In this document: positions 1-8,278 of the stretch, in pieces
How the letters are laid out: the number at the start of each line of letters is the position of its first letter
How positions within the stretch are numbered: the stretch's first letter is position 1
Assembly (NCBI GenBank): GCA_021325365.1
Contig: JAJPHF010000150.1
Coordinates: 14,124-78,123 of the forward strand
Source of the DNA: Pseudomonadota bacterium
Lineage (GTDB): Bacteria > Chloroflexota > UBA6077 > JAJPHF01
Reading direction: 5' to 3'
DNA length: 64,000 nucleotides
Translations under genes and position numbers: made by a program
The notes under the pieces: model-generated
What the model was told of the DNA's origin: nothing
Databases searched by the model: none
What the model saw: only the letters and a program-made list of their open reading frames with translations

Positions 1-2
1 TC

Positions 3-404
3 ACGATCAGCGGCTGGGCAGCCGACGTCGCGGCCCCGAACGGCACCGGCATCGACGAGGTCCGGGTGGCCCTCGACGCCGACCCCTGGGCGGGCGGCGT
101 GCCGCTGCCGGCGCTGTACGGTTGGGAGCGCCCCGACGTGGCGGACCTCCTTGGCACGCCGCGCTTCCGGCCGAGCGGGTTCGCGCTCGCCTGGGATCCC
201 ACCGGGGTGCTGCCGGGCCGGCACACCCTGTACATCCAGGCCCGCAGCGCCTGCGGCTGGATCCGGAGCACGCGCAACGTCGTGGTGATCGGCCCGCGGG
301 CGCCGTCGCTCGGCGCGCCCCCGAGCAACAGCCCCGCGTGGGGCGCGCCCGCCATCCCCGCGCCTGGCACGATCTCCCCCAGCACCCCCGCCGCCGCCCG
401 CTGA
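3..404 (+). CDS. C-terminal part of an exported Ig-like domain protein (5' truncated)
   Basis: The frame is open from the left edge and stops at TGA 402-404, so only the last ~133 residues are visible and the start lies outside. The visible part opens with a TISGWAAD-like strand followed by GIDEVRVALD and ends its folded part with an ARSACGWIRST...VVVIG segment. This alternation is what bacterial Ig-like or other beta-sandwich repeats near the C-terminus of secreted proteins look like. The last ~35 residues are a Pro/Ala/Ser-rich low-complexity tail. Nothing catalytic is visible. The assignment to an Ig-like fold is inferred from pattern only; the coding call itself is well supported by the long frame and normal codon bias. 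Confidence 0.6.
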   Translation, partial: TISGWAADVAAPNGTGIDEVRVALDADPWAGGVPLPALYGWERPDVADLLGTPRFRPSGFALAWDPTGVLPGRHTLYIQARSACGWIRSTRNVVVIGPRAPSLGAPPSNSPAWGAPAIPAPGTISPSTPAAAR

Positions 405-646
405 TCGCCCCGCAGCCTACTCCTCGCCGCTCGGCGCGCCGGTATGCGCGTGGAGCCGAAATGGCGCCACGCTTCCGTTGTCGAGCGCCCCCCTGTACTA
501 GCGGCGCCCGCCTTCGTTCCTCGGCCACCTGCGCTGAGCCGTGCATGGCATCCGCGCCCGCGGCCAGGACGGAGGTCGCTTGTCCGGGCGGGGGGCGGCG
601 CCCTATCCTAGCTGTCAGTTGCCAGTCGTCCGCCCGGAGGCTCGCC

Positions 647-3304
647 ATGAACGATGCCGAGTTTCGCCTGCCGCGCTACGTGCGCCCCGAGCGTTACGCC
701 GTCCACCTGGCGCCCGACCTGGAGACCTGGTCCTTTACCGGCGAGGAGAGCATCCTCCTGACCCTCGACCGCGACGTGCGGCGCGTGGAGCTCCACGCGC
801 TCGACCTGGACATTACCCGCGCCGAGGCCGCCGTCGGCCGACGGCGGCTCCCCGCCAGCGTCACCTACCAGCCGGGCCGCGAGACGGCCGAGCTGCGCTT
901 CGCCGAGCCGCTGCCCGCCGGCCGCGCCACGCTGCGCCTGGAGTTCCGCGGCACGATCGGCACCGGCCTGCGCGGCCTCTACCGCGCCGAGGCGGGCGGC
1001 CGACGCTACGCTTTCACGCAGTTCGAGGCGACCGACGCCCGCCGCGCCTTCCCCTGCTTCGACGAGCCGGCCTTCAAGGCCCGCTTCGACCTGTCGGCCA
1101 CCGTCCCGGCGGACCTCGTCGCCATCTCGAACGGCGCGCCGCTGCGCGAGGCCCCCGGCGCCGAGCCGGGCACCAAGACCGTCACCTTCGCCACCACGCC
1201 GCGCATGTCCACCTACCTCGTCGCGCTCGCGGTCGGCGCGCTGGAGCCGACCGCAACGGCGCTCGCTCGCGGCGGCACGCCCATCCGCGTCTGGACCGTG
1301 CCGGGCAAGACCGGCATGGGTGGCCTGGCGCTGGAGGCCGCCGTCGCGTCCCTCAACCGCCTGGAGCGCTACTTCGGCGTGCGCTACCCTTACGGCAAGC
1401 TGGACCTCCTCGCCGTGCCCGACTTCGAGGCCGGCGCGATGGAGAACTCGGGCGCCATCTTCTTCCGCGAAACGGCCCTGCTCTGCGATCCCGCCACCGC
1501 CTCCGTGGCCGCCCAGAAGCGCATCGCCCTCGTCGTCGCCCACGAGATCGCCCACCAGTGGTTCGGCAACCTCGTCACGATGCAGTGGTGGGACGACCTC
1601 TGGCTGAACGAGGCGTTCGCCACCTGGATCGAGTTCCGCACCGTCGGCGACTGGCGCCCCGACTGGGACATCTGGGTGGACTTCCAGCAGGAGAAGGCCG
1701 CTCCCTTCGCCACCGATGCGCTCGCCTCCACCCGCCCGATCCACGCCCCCGTGAAGAGCGCCGCCCAGGCCAGCGAGATGTTCGACGCCATCACCTACGA
1801 GAAGGGCGCGGCCGTCCTGTTCATGCTGGAGCAGTACGTCGGCCCGCAGGTCTTCCGCGCCGGCGTGCGCCAGTACATCCGCGACCACCGCGAGGGCAAT
1901 GCCACCGCGAACGACCTCTTCGCCGCCCTGGAGCAGGCTTCCGGCACGCGCGTGCGCGCCATCGCCCGCGACTGGATCGAGCAGCCCGGCTTCCCGCTCG
2001 TCCGCGCCACCGCCCGCCCCGCCGGCACCCGCCCCCACCTCCTGCTCGAGCAGCAGCGCTTCTTCGCCAACCCAAACCTCAGTGCTGAGTCGACAGTGCT
2101 GAGTGCTGCGTCCGAGGGGAACGGCGCCCAGCACTCAGCACTCAGCGCTCAGCGCGCGATCTGGCGGGTGCCCATCGTCCTGCGCTACGCCGACGGGCGG
2201 CGCCCGCTGGTCCAGCGCGCGCTACTCTCCACGCCGCGCGCTGAGCTGGCGCTCGAAACGCCGCGGCCGCCGCGCTGGCTCTACGCCAACGCGGGCGGCA
2301 GCGGCTTCTACCGCGTGCTGCACGATCCCGCCACGCTGTCGGGCCTGACGAACGACGTGGGCACGGTCCTCGACGCCGCCGAGCGTGTCGCCCTGATTGG
2401 CAACCAGTGGGCGCTCGCGCGCGCCGACTACGCCGGCGTGGACAGCTTCCTCAGCCTGCTGGAAGGCTTCCGCCACGAGCCGCACCACGCGGTCGTCGAG
2501 TCGATCGTCGACGCGCTCGCCTCCATCGACTACTACCTCGTCGAGCCCGACGACCGGCCCGCCTGGTCGGCGCTGGTGGAATACCTGCTCGCGCCTCAGA
2601 TCGAGGAGCTTGGCTGGCAGCCCGCGCCGGGCGACGACGACGGGCGCCGTCTGCGCCGCGCCGCCACGCTCCGCGCCCTCGGCCGCCTGGCGCGGCTGCC
2701 CGCCGTTGTCGGCGAGGCCCGGCAGGGCGTCGAGCGCTACTGGGCCGACGCCAATAGCGTGGACCCCAACCTGGTCGACGTGTTCATCGCCGTCGCCGCG
2801 CAGGACGGCAGCCCCGCCCTCTTCGACCAGTACCTCGCCCACATGCGCGAGGCCCGCACGCCCCAGGACGAGACGCGCCACCTGTTCGGGCTGGCCACCT
2901 TCGAGGACCCCGTGCTCGTCCAGCAAGCGCTCGACCTGAGCCTCACCCCAGCCGTGAAGACGCAGGACGTGGGGCCGCTGCTCGCGCGCCTGCTCGGCAA
3001 CCCGGTCGGCAAGCACCAGGCCTGGAACTTCATCCGCGTCCAGTGGCCGGCCGTCGAGGAGCGGCTGCCGCCCTTCATGCGCCGCCGCTTGGTCGCCGCC
3101 ACGGTGAACCTGGCGACCGCCGAGGCGCGCGACGAGGTCGCCGCCTTCTTCGCCGAGCATCCCGTCGAGGGCGCCGAGCGCACGCTGCGCCAGACGCTGG
3201 AGCAGCTCGACATCGTCATCGGGTTCCGCGAGCGGGCCGCGCCGCGCTTGCGCGACGTCCTGCGCAAGGACTATCACCAGGCGATGCCGGGCGCCGGCCG
3301 TTGA
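647..3304 (+). CDS. pepN: M1 family zinc aminopeptidase
   Basis: 885-residue metallo-aminopeptidase that removes N-terminal residues from peptides, most likely in the cytoplasm because no signal peptide is visible. The family hallmarks are intact: the exopeptidase motif GAMEN begins at residue 263 and the zinc site is H299-E300-x2-H303 with the third ligand E322 (HExxH-x18-E). The N-terminal saddle domain precedes them and a helical C-terminal domain follows, giving the usual length for the family. The frame is open further upstream, but ATG 647 is chosen because GGAGG lies 6 bases before it and MNDAEFRLPRYVRPERY is a typical N-terminus. Oddity: residues ~479-503 are encoded by a palindromic repeat and are Ser/Ala-rich, which looks like an insertion between the catalytic and C-terminal domains. 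The MFS gene follows at once. Confidence 0.95.
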   Translation: MNDAEFRLPRYVRPERYAVHLAPDLETWSFTGEESILLTLDRDVRRVELHALDLDITRAEAAVGRRRLPASVTYQPGRETAELRFAEPLPAGRATLRLEFRGTIGTGLRGLYRAEAGGRRYAFTQFEATDARRAFPCFDEPAFKARFDLSATVPADLVAISNGAPLREAPGAEPGTKTVTFATTPRMSTYLVALAVGALEPTATALARGGTPIRVWTVPGKTGMGGLALEAAVASLNRLERYFGVRYPYGKLDLLAVPDFEAGAMENSGAIFFRETALLCDPATASVAAQKRIALVVAHEIAHQWFGNLVTMQWWDDLWLNEAFATWIEFRTVGDWRPDWDIWVDFQQEKAAPFATDALASTRPIHAPVKSAAQASEMFDAITYEKGAAVLFMLEQYVGPQVFRAGVRQYIRDHREGNATANDLFAALEQASGTRVRAIARDWIEQPGFPLVRATARPAGTRPHLLLEQQRFFANPNLSAESTVLSAASEGNGAQHSALSAQRAIWRVPIVLRYADGRRPLVQRALLSTPRAELALETPRPPRWLYANAGGSGFYRVLHDPATLSGLTNDVGTVLDAAERVALIGNQWALARADYAGVDSFLSLLEGFRHEPHHAVVESIVDALASIDYYLVEPDDRPAWSALVEYLLAPQIEELGWQPAPGDDDGRRLRRAATLRALGRLARLPAVVGEARQGVERYWADANSVDPNLVDVFIAVAAQDGSPALFDQYLAHMREARTPQDETRHLFGLATFEDPVLVQQALDLSLTPAVKTQDVGPLLARLLGNPVGKHQAWNFIRVQWPAVEERLPPFMRRRLVAATVNLATAEARDEVAAFFAEHPVEGAERTLRQTLEQLDIVIGFRERAAPRLRDVLRKDYHQAMPGAGR
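2081..2154 (+). repeat. Palindromic repeat inside pepN
   Basis: The arms AGTGCTGAGTGCTG (2095-2108) and CAGCACTCAGCACT (2129-2142) are perfect 14-bp inverted repeats around a 20-nt loop, and further degenerate copies flank both. The same CAGCACTCAG unit occurs at 3483-3508 and 26436-26580. Here it is translated in frame as the VLSAAS...AQHSALSA segment. Confidence 0.85.
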
Positions 3305-3390
3305 GGAGGCACGACACGAGCCGGAGCAGCCGCGACGGAGCCAGCCTGCCTGCGGAGGCGGGCGCCGGCCCGGGCAGTCCCAACGCGGCC

Positions 3391-4746
3391 ATGCCGGCGC
3401 CGGCGGCGGCCGCCGCGCACTCGCCCCCGGACGGCCGCTACACCGCGCTCGGCGCCGCCGCCGCGCCGGCCACCCCACCCGGCACTCAGCACTCGGCGCT
3501 CAGCACTCGCCTCGGCGCGACCTTCCGCGCGCTCCGCAACTACAACTATCGCCTCTTCTGGGGCGGCCAGTTCATCTCGCTCACCGGCGACTGGGTGCAG
3601 CGCGCGGGGATGGCCTGGCTGGTGCTCGACCTCACAGGATCGCCGCTGGCGCTGGGCACCGTCACCATGCTCCAGTTCCTGCCGATCTCCCTGTTCGCGC
3701 TCTTCGGCGGCGTGCTCGCCGACCGCCTGCCCAAGCGCCGCGTGCTCGTGCTCACCCAGATCGGCATCTGCACGGATACCGTCGTCCTGGCCGCGCTGGT
3801 CAGCAGCGGCACCATCCAGCTATGGCACCTCTACGTCCTCGCCATCATCCAGGGGCTCTTTCAGGCCGTCGACGCCCCGACCCGCCAGGCGCTCGTCATG
3901 GAGCTGGTCGGGCGCGACGACCTGGCGAACGCCGTGGCCCTCAACTCGGGCAACTTCAACCTGTCCCGCATCCTCGGCCCGGCGCTGGGCGGCGTGCTGA
4001 TCGCCAGTATCGGCACGGCCGCGTGCTTCTGGCTGAACGCCTCCAGCTACCTGGCGGTGATCGTCGCGCTCGCCCTCATGCGCGCCGCCGAGTTCCACGC
4101 CGTGCCGCCGCCCGCCCGCGGCCGCGTGCTCCGGCAGCTGGGCGAAGGCATCGCCTACGCCGTGCGCACGCCCGCGCTGTGCGGCGTCTTCATCGTCGTC
4201 TGGACCTTCGGCGCCTTCGGCTTCAACTTCATCACCATTCTGCCGCTGCTCGCGCGCTACGCCTACGAGACCGGCCCCGAGGGCTACGGCGTGCTCAGCT
4301 CGTTCCTAGGGGTCGGCTCCCTGGCGGCCGCGCTGATCGTCGCCAGCCGCCAGCACGCGACCCGCCGCCTGCTCCTCGGCGCGGCGGCGACGTTCGCGGC
4401 GCTGCTCGCGCTGCTCGGCGCCAACCCCTGGTACGGCGTCGGCGCGCTGTTGCTGCTCGTCATGGGCGTCGCCAGCATCGCCTTCAGCGCCACCGGCCAG
4501 ACGCTCATCCAGTACGCCGCGCCCGGTCAGCTGCGCGGTCGCGTCATGGGCGTCTACACCGTGCTCGCCATGGGCATGACGCCCATCGGCGCGCTCGCGC
4601 TCGGCGGCCTGAGCGAGCTAGCGGGCATTCGCGCCGCGCTCGGCGTGGTGAGCGCCCTCTGCGCTCTGGGCACGGTCGTGAGCTGGCTTTACCTGCGCCA
4701 CCACTTGGGCCGGCAGGCGTTCGCCCACGAGGCGCTACTGGTATAG
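3391..4746 (+). CDS. MFS transporter (MFS_3/enterobactin-exporter-like)
   Basis: 451-residue integral membrane protein of the major facilitator superfamily. After a ~45-residue Ala/Pro-rich N-terminus, the segment FRALRNYNYRLFWGGQFIS is the characteristic start of drug/siderophore exporters of the MFS_3 group. About 12 hydrophobic segments follow. A GVLADRLPKRRVL loop between TM2 and TM3 is the classical MFS motif A, and a PTRQALVMELV segment follows TM4. Substrate cannot be deduced. The ATG at 3391 is the first reasonable start after the pepN stop (86 nt earlier); no strong ribosome site is seen. The N-terminal tail contains a TQHSALST peptide encoded by the dispersed CAGCACTCAG repeat. It is probably co-transcribed with pepN. 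Confidence 0.85.
   Translation: MPAPAAAAAHSPPDGRYTALGAAAAPATPPGTQHSALSTRLGATFRALRNYNYRLFWGGQFISLTGDWVQRAGMAWLVLDLTGSPLALGTVTMLQFLPISLFALFGGVLADRLPKRRVLVLTQIGICTDTVVLAALVSSGTIQLWHLYVLAIIQGLFQAVDAPTRQALVMELVGRDDLANAVALNSGNFNLSRILGPALGGVLIASIGTAACFWLNASSYLAVIVALALMRAAEFHAVPPPARGRVLRQLGEGIAYAVRTPALCGVFIVVWTFGAFGFNFITILPLLARYAYETGPEGYGVLSSFLGVGSLAAALIVASRQHATRRLLLGAAATFAALLALLGANPWYGVGALLLLVMGVASIAFSATGQTLIQYAAPGQLRGRVMGVYTVLAMGMTPIGALALGGLSELAGIRAALGVVSALCALGTVVSWLYLRHHLGRQAFAHEALLV
3483..3508 (+). repeat. Dispersed CAGCACTCAG repeat, in frame in the MFS gene
   Basis: Three near-identical GCACTC-type units in tandem, related to the palindromic element inside pepN and to the one between jag and pfkB. 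It is read as QHSALST just before the first membrane helix of the transporter. Confidence 0.7.
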
Positions 4747-5121
4747 GCCCGCGACGTACCCGCTCGCCTCCAGCTCCTGCAGCAGGCTGGAATCGACCAG
4801 GCTGGCCGCCACCTTCAGCGGCACCAGCGCCGCCATCCGCGCGCCCCCCGCCGCCTGGCCGCCGCGCCCCAGCGGCCCATTCGTCGCCGCGTTAGCCACC
4901 CCGGCGCTGGCCTCGCCCGCCGCGCCACTGTTCGCCAGCTTGGTCCCCGCAGCCATCGGCCCACGCGCCGGCTGCGCCGCGGGCCCGGCGCGGCCCCTGC
5001 CCGCACACGCCGCGAGCAGCACGGCCACCACCCACGCGACCAAGAGGCCTAACCCGCCCCGCGTAGCCCGGCCTCCCCCATCCGGTACGGGAGCAATATA
5101 GGCCGTTGGCGGTGGCTGCAA
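4735..5121 (-). CDS. Putative small lipoprotein
   Basis: 128 residues, not recognised. The N-terminus carries a hydrophobic stretch (GLGLLVAWVVAVLLAAC) ending in a lipobox-like LAAC with Cys at residue 39. It is preceded by a positively charged, glycine-rich segment, so export and lipid attachment are plausible. The mature part is Ala/Gly-rich with a more regular C-terminal segment (LVDSSLLQELEASGYVAG). Its stop codon overlaps the 3' end of the convergent MFS gene by 12 nt. Codon bias is normal for a gene, but there is no recognisable family and no clear ribosome site, so it could be spurious. Confidence 0.45.
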   Translation of the reverse strand: MQPPPTAYIAPVPDGGGRATRGGLGLLVAWVVAVLLAACAGRGRAGPAAQPARGPMAAGTKLANSGAAGEASAGVANAATNGPLGRGGQAAGGARMAALVPLKVAASLVDSSLLQELEASGYVAGLYQ

Positions 5122-5181
5122 GTTACCAGGCAGCGGTCCACCCGCGTATGAGCAGCGTGTCCGGCGATGGGGGACGCGCTG

Positions 5182-5727
5182 CTATCCCCGGCCAGGCGGA
5201 AGATCGTGAGCGTCCAGCGTTGCCTTCAAGAACTGAATAAGCCAGCGGGCCTCGCCGCGCGCTGCATAGCGGAGAAGCAGGTATAGCCCGCCTTCCAGAA
5301 GAACCACCACGCCCACGAAGATAAGGAAACCAAGAAGCGCCTGGGGAGCACGTGGATCCCCGATTTGCCCAGCAGCAATCGCGATGCATATCACAAAGGC
5401 GTCCAAGCCGACGGCCAAGAGAATCGAGTGCAGCGGTGGACCGAACCCCACCACCAAGCGGGTGCCTGATGGCTCGCGGACAAAATGCCCGATCGCTCGC
5501 GTCTGATACGGCTGGTGTATATACGAGCGCAACCGCTTTACGAGCCGGAATCTATCCGAGGAAACCGTGCCCCAGACTGGGTACTGCTCGACCGGCCCCC
5601 TCGCCCAACCAGGCCGCTGAGGATCATCCGCGATAAGGCGCGCGATGCGCCGTGAACACTCGGCCGGATCAAGATGCGTCTTGAGGACTCGCTTCTCGGC
5701 CGCGAAGAACTTGACCTGGAAGGCCAT
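5182..5727 (-). CDS. Membrane protein of unknown function, two C-terminal TM helices
   Basis: 181 residues. The first ~100 residues are soluble and charged (VKFFAAEKRVLKTHLDPAECSRRIARLI). Two strongly hydrophobic helices follow (LLAVGLDAFVICIAIAAG and LLGFLIFVGVVVLLEGGLYL) and a short cytoplasmic tail ends the protein. ATG 5727 is chosen because GGTAGGA lies directly before it; the gene starts 2 nt after the ferritin-like gene stops, so the two are almost certainly co-transcribed and possibly translationally coupled. Base composition is slightly less GC-rich than the neighbours. No family was recognised. Confidence 0.7.
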   Translation of the reverse strand: MAFQVKFFAAEKRVLKTHLDPAECSRRIARLIADDPQRPGWARGPVEQYPVWGTVSSDRFRLVKRLRSYIHQPYQTRAIGHFVREPSGTRLVVGFGPPLHSILLAVGLDAFVICIAIAAGQIGDPRAPQALLGFLIFVGVVVLLEGGLYLLLRYAARGEARWLIQFLKATLDAHDLPPGRG

Positions 5728-5729
5728 TC

Positions 5730-6395
5730 CTACCAGGTCTTGCCGCGGAGCACGGCGTCGTCGAGGTCGGCGAAGTAGCGGCGCCGCAGCTCCAGGCTCA
5801 TAGCGACGGCCTTGCGAGCGCGGCGCTGGCTCTCCTCGGTGGTCGCCAGGCGCGCGATGACCTCGGCCGGGTAGTTGCCGTGCTCGGCCTCGTCCTCGTG
5901 GATCAGCCGGTACGGGGCCTTCAGCCACTCGGGCACGTTCGGCGCGTCGAGCATCAGCTCGATGAGGAAGTCGGCCACTCCCTCGCCCGCCAGCGAGAAC
6001 GCGGCGACGCGCTCGACCGTGTCCTGCAAGCCGGCGAACGAGTTGAACATGGCGATCTGGCCCGGGACCGGGTCGTAGTCCGCCGGATCGCCGCCGCCCA
6101 GCTCGCGGATGCGCTCGGCCAGGAGCTGCGAGTGCCGCCCCTCCTCGCCAATCGCCTCCATGAACTGCAGCTTGACCTGGAGGTCGGTAAAGCCGCGCAG
6201 CCAGCTGCCGAACACCTCGCCCGCGCGCAGCTCGTTGAAATAACGACTTTTCATAACGTGGAGCCGCTGAGCATCGGTTGTGAGCGGCACGTAGCTGTAC
6301 GCCGGGGGATTCGCCTCCAGCGTGCGGCAGAACTCGCGCACCTGGGCGACCAGCTCGTCCGCAAACGCTTGAGCGGGAAGTAGCATTGTCGACAT
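5730..6395 (-). CDS. Ferritin-like diiron protein
   Basis: 221-residue helical protein with the carboxylate-histidine pattern of a diiron ferritin-like or rubrerythrin/AurF-type oxidase. The motif GEEGRH lies mid-protein and EDEAEHG near the C-terminal third; each supplies an E-x2-H pair for iron. The reaction is unknown; members of this superfamily act as monooxygenases, N-oxygenases, or Fe-binding redox proteins. ATG 6395 is preferred over upstream codons because GGAGGGACG precedes it. No signal peptide. It is followed after 2 nt by the membrane protein at 5182-5727, which may be its partner. The call to the superfamily is firm; the function is open. Confidence 0.75.
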   Translation of the reverse strand: MSTMLLPAQAFADELVAQVREFCRTLEANPPAYSYVPLTTDAQRLHVMKSRYFNELRAGEVFGSWLRGFTDLQVKLQFMEAIGEEGRHSQLLAERIRELGGGDPADYDPVPGQIAMFNSFAGLQDTVERVAAFSLAGEGVADFLIELMLDAPNVPEWLKAPYRLIHEDEAEHGNYPAEVIARLATTEESQRRARKAVAMSLELRRRYFADLDDAVLRGKTW

Positions 6396-6421
6396 CGTCC
6401 CTCCGCCGCGCGCCCCGCGCG

Positions 6422-7471
6422 CTAGCACGTGCCGCCGCAGCCGTAGGTGACCATGGTGCTGACACCCGAGTAGGGCGCGGCAGTGGCCGTGCCGTTGCCG
6501 AAAGTATAGTAGGTCGGGCCGGAGCCGGACCCATTGTAGCTGGGCGAGGGGCCTGCACTCGCACCGTTGCCGCTCGGAGTGTTGGCGGTACCCACGCTCG
6601 TGCCGAAAGCGCTGTAACTGGCTGAAGCGCCGGCACCGCTCCCCGCCCCGCTCGGGCTGGCATTCGCGCCGCCGTAGTAGATCGGCACGCCCGCCGCGTT
6701 GTAGTAGTTACCGTTGCTGCTGCCGCCAAACGGGCTGGCGGCGGGGCTATAGCCGCCGTAGGAGCTGGTCGCGCCCGACGTGTTCGCGGCCGTGCTGGTG
6801 GCGGCGGCCGGCGAAGCCGCACCCGTCGTGCCGGCAGGCTGAGTGCCCGCGCCGCTGCTACCGACACTGCTGGTACTGCCGCTGCTCATTCCCGCGCTCT
6901 GAGTCGCCGCGCCGGTAGACTGCGCGCCGGCGCCACCGGTACTGCCGCTGCTCGTCCCCGCGCTCTGGGTCGCCGCGCCACTCGTGCCGACCGTGAGGTA
7001 GCCGGACGGCGCCATGCCGGGGAAGCCAGCATAGCCGTTGTAGAGGCCGGCGGCGCTGTAAAGGCTGCTCTCACTCGCCGCGGCGCTGCTGCCGTAGCTG
7101 GCGAAGGGGTACGACGCCGCGTTGGTCAGTCCCCAGCCGCTGTATGGGTTGTACACGTTCGAGGCGACGACGGCGGAGTAGCTAGGCGCGGCGGTCGTGC
7201 TGCCCGACTGATTGACCGGATTGGCGCCGCTCTGGGGCGCCGTGGGCGCGCAGCCAGTGTAGGGGTTCGTGCTGTAGCCGGACGGCAGCACGCCCGACGC
7301 CATCGCGCCGGGGAAGCTGGCGAAGCCGGTGTAGGACGTATAAGCGTTGGGAACGTACGACGCGTAGCCGCTGCTGCCCGCGGCACTGCCCGAGCAGTAG
7401 GTTTGCGCCCCCACGCCCTGGGGCGCCGCCAGCGCCAGGACCGCCAGGCCGACCACGATCGCTAGCCGCAC
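6422..7471 (-). CDS. Secreted low-complexity Ser/Gly/Ala/Tyr-rich repeat protein
   Basis: 349 residues starting at GTG 7471, which follows an AAGGAGGTGCGCG ribosome site. The N-terminus is a clear signal peptide (MRLAIVVGLAVLALAAPQGVGAQ). The mature protein has almost no charged residues. It has imperfect repeats of a YxxYxGFxxFPGAMASGVLPSGY type in its first half and repeated ATQSAGxSSGSTG units in the middle, and it is rich in Tyr and Asn. Cysteines are confined to the beginning (TYCSG), one internal site and the last residues (GCGGTC). Such composition suggests an extracellular or cell-surface structural protein. No family was recognised. It starts 85 nt from the recX stop. Confidence 0.7.
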   Translation of the reverse strand: MRLAIVVGLAVLALAAPQGVGAQTYCSGSAAGSSGYASYVPNAYTSYTGFASFPGAMASGVLPSGYSTNPYTGCAPTAPQSGANPVNQSGSTTAAPSYSAVVASNVYNPYSGWGLTNAASYPFASYGSSAAASESSLYSAAGLYNGYAGFPGMAPSGYLTVGTSGAATQSAGTSSGSTGGAGAQSTGAATQSAGMSSGSTSSVGSSGAGTQPAGTTGAASPAAATSTAANTSGATSSYGGYSPAASPFGGSSNGNYYNAAGVPIYYGGANASPSGAGSGAGASASYSAFGTSVGTANTPSGNGASAGPSPSYNGSGSGPTYYTFGNGTATAAPYSGVSTMVTYGCGGTC

Positions 7472-7556
7472 CGCGCACCTCCTTCGCCCCCGCGCGCCGC
7501 GCCGGGGCCTTGCCGTGCGCCCACATGATAGCCGGCGAGCGGGTCCACGCGAAAGG

Positions 7557-8276
7557 CTACTCCGCAGCGCCCGCGTCACCGCTCGCCTCGGCCCACAGGC
7601 GCTCGACAGCCGCCGCGCTGACGCCATAGCTGAAGCCGCGTCGCTGGAGATAGGCCCCCATGCGCTGCCGGAACGTGAGGTGGTCGAGCTTGCTCAGGCT
7701 GCGCAGCCGCCGCAAGCCCGCCTGATACGCCGCGGCGCTCTGGTCGCCCTCGGGGAGCGCGGCCGCGATGTCGGCCGCGCCCACGCCCTTGGCGCGCAGC
7801 TCGGCCCGCAGCGCGGTGGGGCCGCGGGGGTTGAACGCCTGCCGCTGCTCGACCCAGTAGCGGGCGAACGCCGTGTCGTCAACGAGACGGAAGCGGTCCA
7901 GGCGCTCGCGCGCCGCGGCGATCGCCCCCGACGAGTAGCCCTTCTGCTGCAAGCGCTGCTCCACCTCCCGGGCGCTGCGCGGCCGGTAGGAGAGGAGGGT
8001 ATAGGCCGCGTCGAGGGCGCGGGCGTGCTCGTCGGCCGCCGCCAGCGACGCCAGCGCGGCCGCGTCTAGCTCCTGGTCGACGCGCAGCCGGGCCGCCAGG
8101 CTGGCGTCCAGGCTAAAGGCGAACTCGCCGTCGACGTACACGTTGAAGCGCCGACCGCCCCGGCGGCGCTGCGGCTCGATCGCGGTGATCGTGCCGCCCG
8201 AGCATCGGTCCGCCGCCGCGCGACGCGCGGGGGGCGCTCGCCGCGGCAAGCGCCCCCCGTCTGCCAGGCGAGTCAC
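7557..8276 (-). CDS. recX: RecX regulatory protein
   Basis: 239 residues; modulator of RecA that binds the RecA filament and limits its activity during SOS repair and recombination. The ITAIEPQRRRGGRRFNVYVDGEFAFSL segment region is the conserved start of the family. Three-helix RecX repeats follow, with the diagnostic ALDAAYTLLSYRPRSAREV region, LVDDTAFARYWVEQR and a C-terminal RRGFSY. It begins at GTG 8276, 2 nt after the recA stop, an arrangement typical for recA-recX operons. About 30 extra basic residues precede the conserved core, and since no other start exists in between, GTG 8276 is kept. Confidence 0.95.
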   Translation of the reverse strand: MTRLADGGRLPRRAPPARRAAADRCSGGTITAIEPQRRRGGRRFNVYVDGEFAFSLDASLAARLRVDQELDAAALASLAAADEHARALDAAYTLLSYRPRSAREVEQRLQQKGYSSGAIAAARERLDRFRLVDDTAFARYWVEQRQAFNPRGPTALRAELRAKGVGAADIAAALPEGDQSAAAYQAGLRRLRSLSKLDHLTFRQRMGAYLQRRGFSYGVSAAAVERLWAEASGDAGAAE

Positions 8277-8278
8277 GG

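Noticed and set aside
608..2134. Long open frame antisense to pepN
   Set aside because: Same GC artefact; no family-like sequence, opposite to an intact aminopeptidase.
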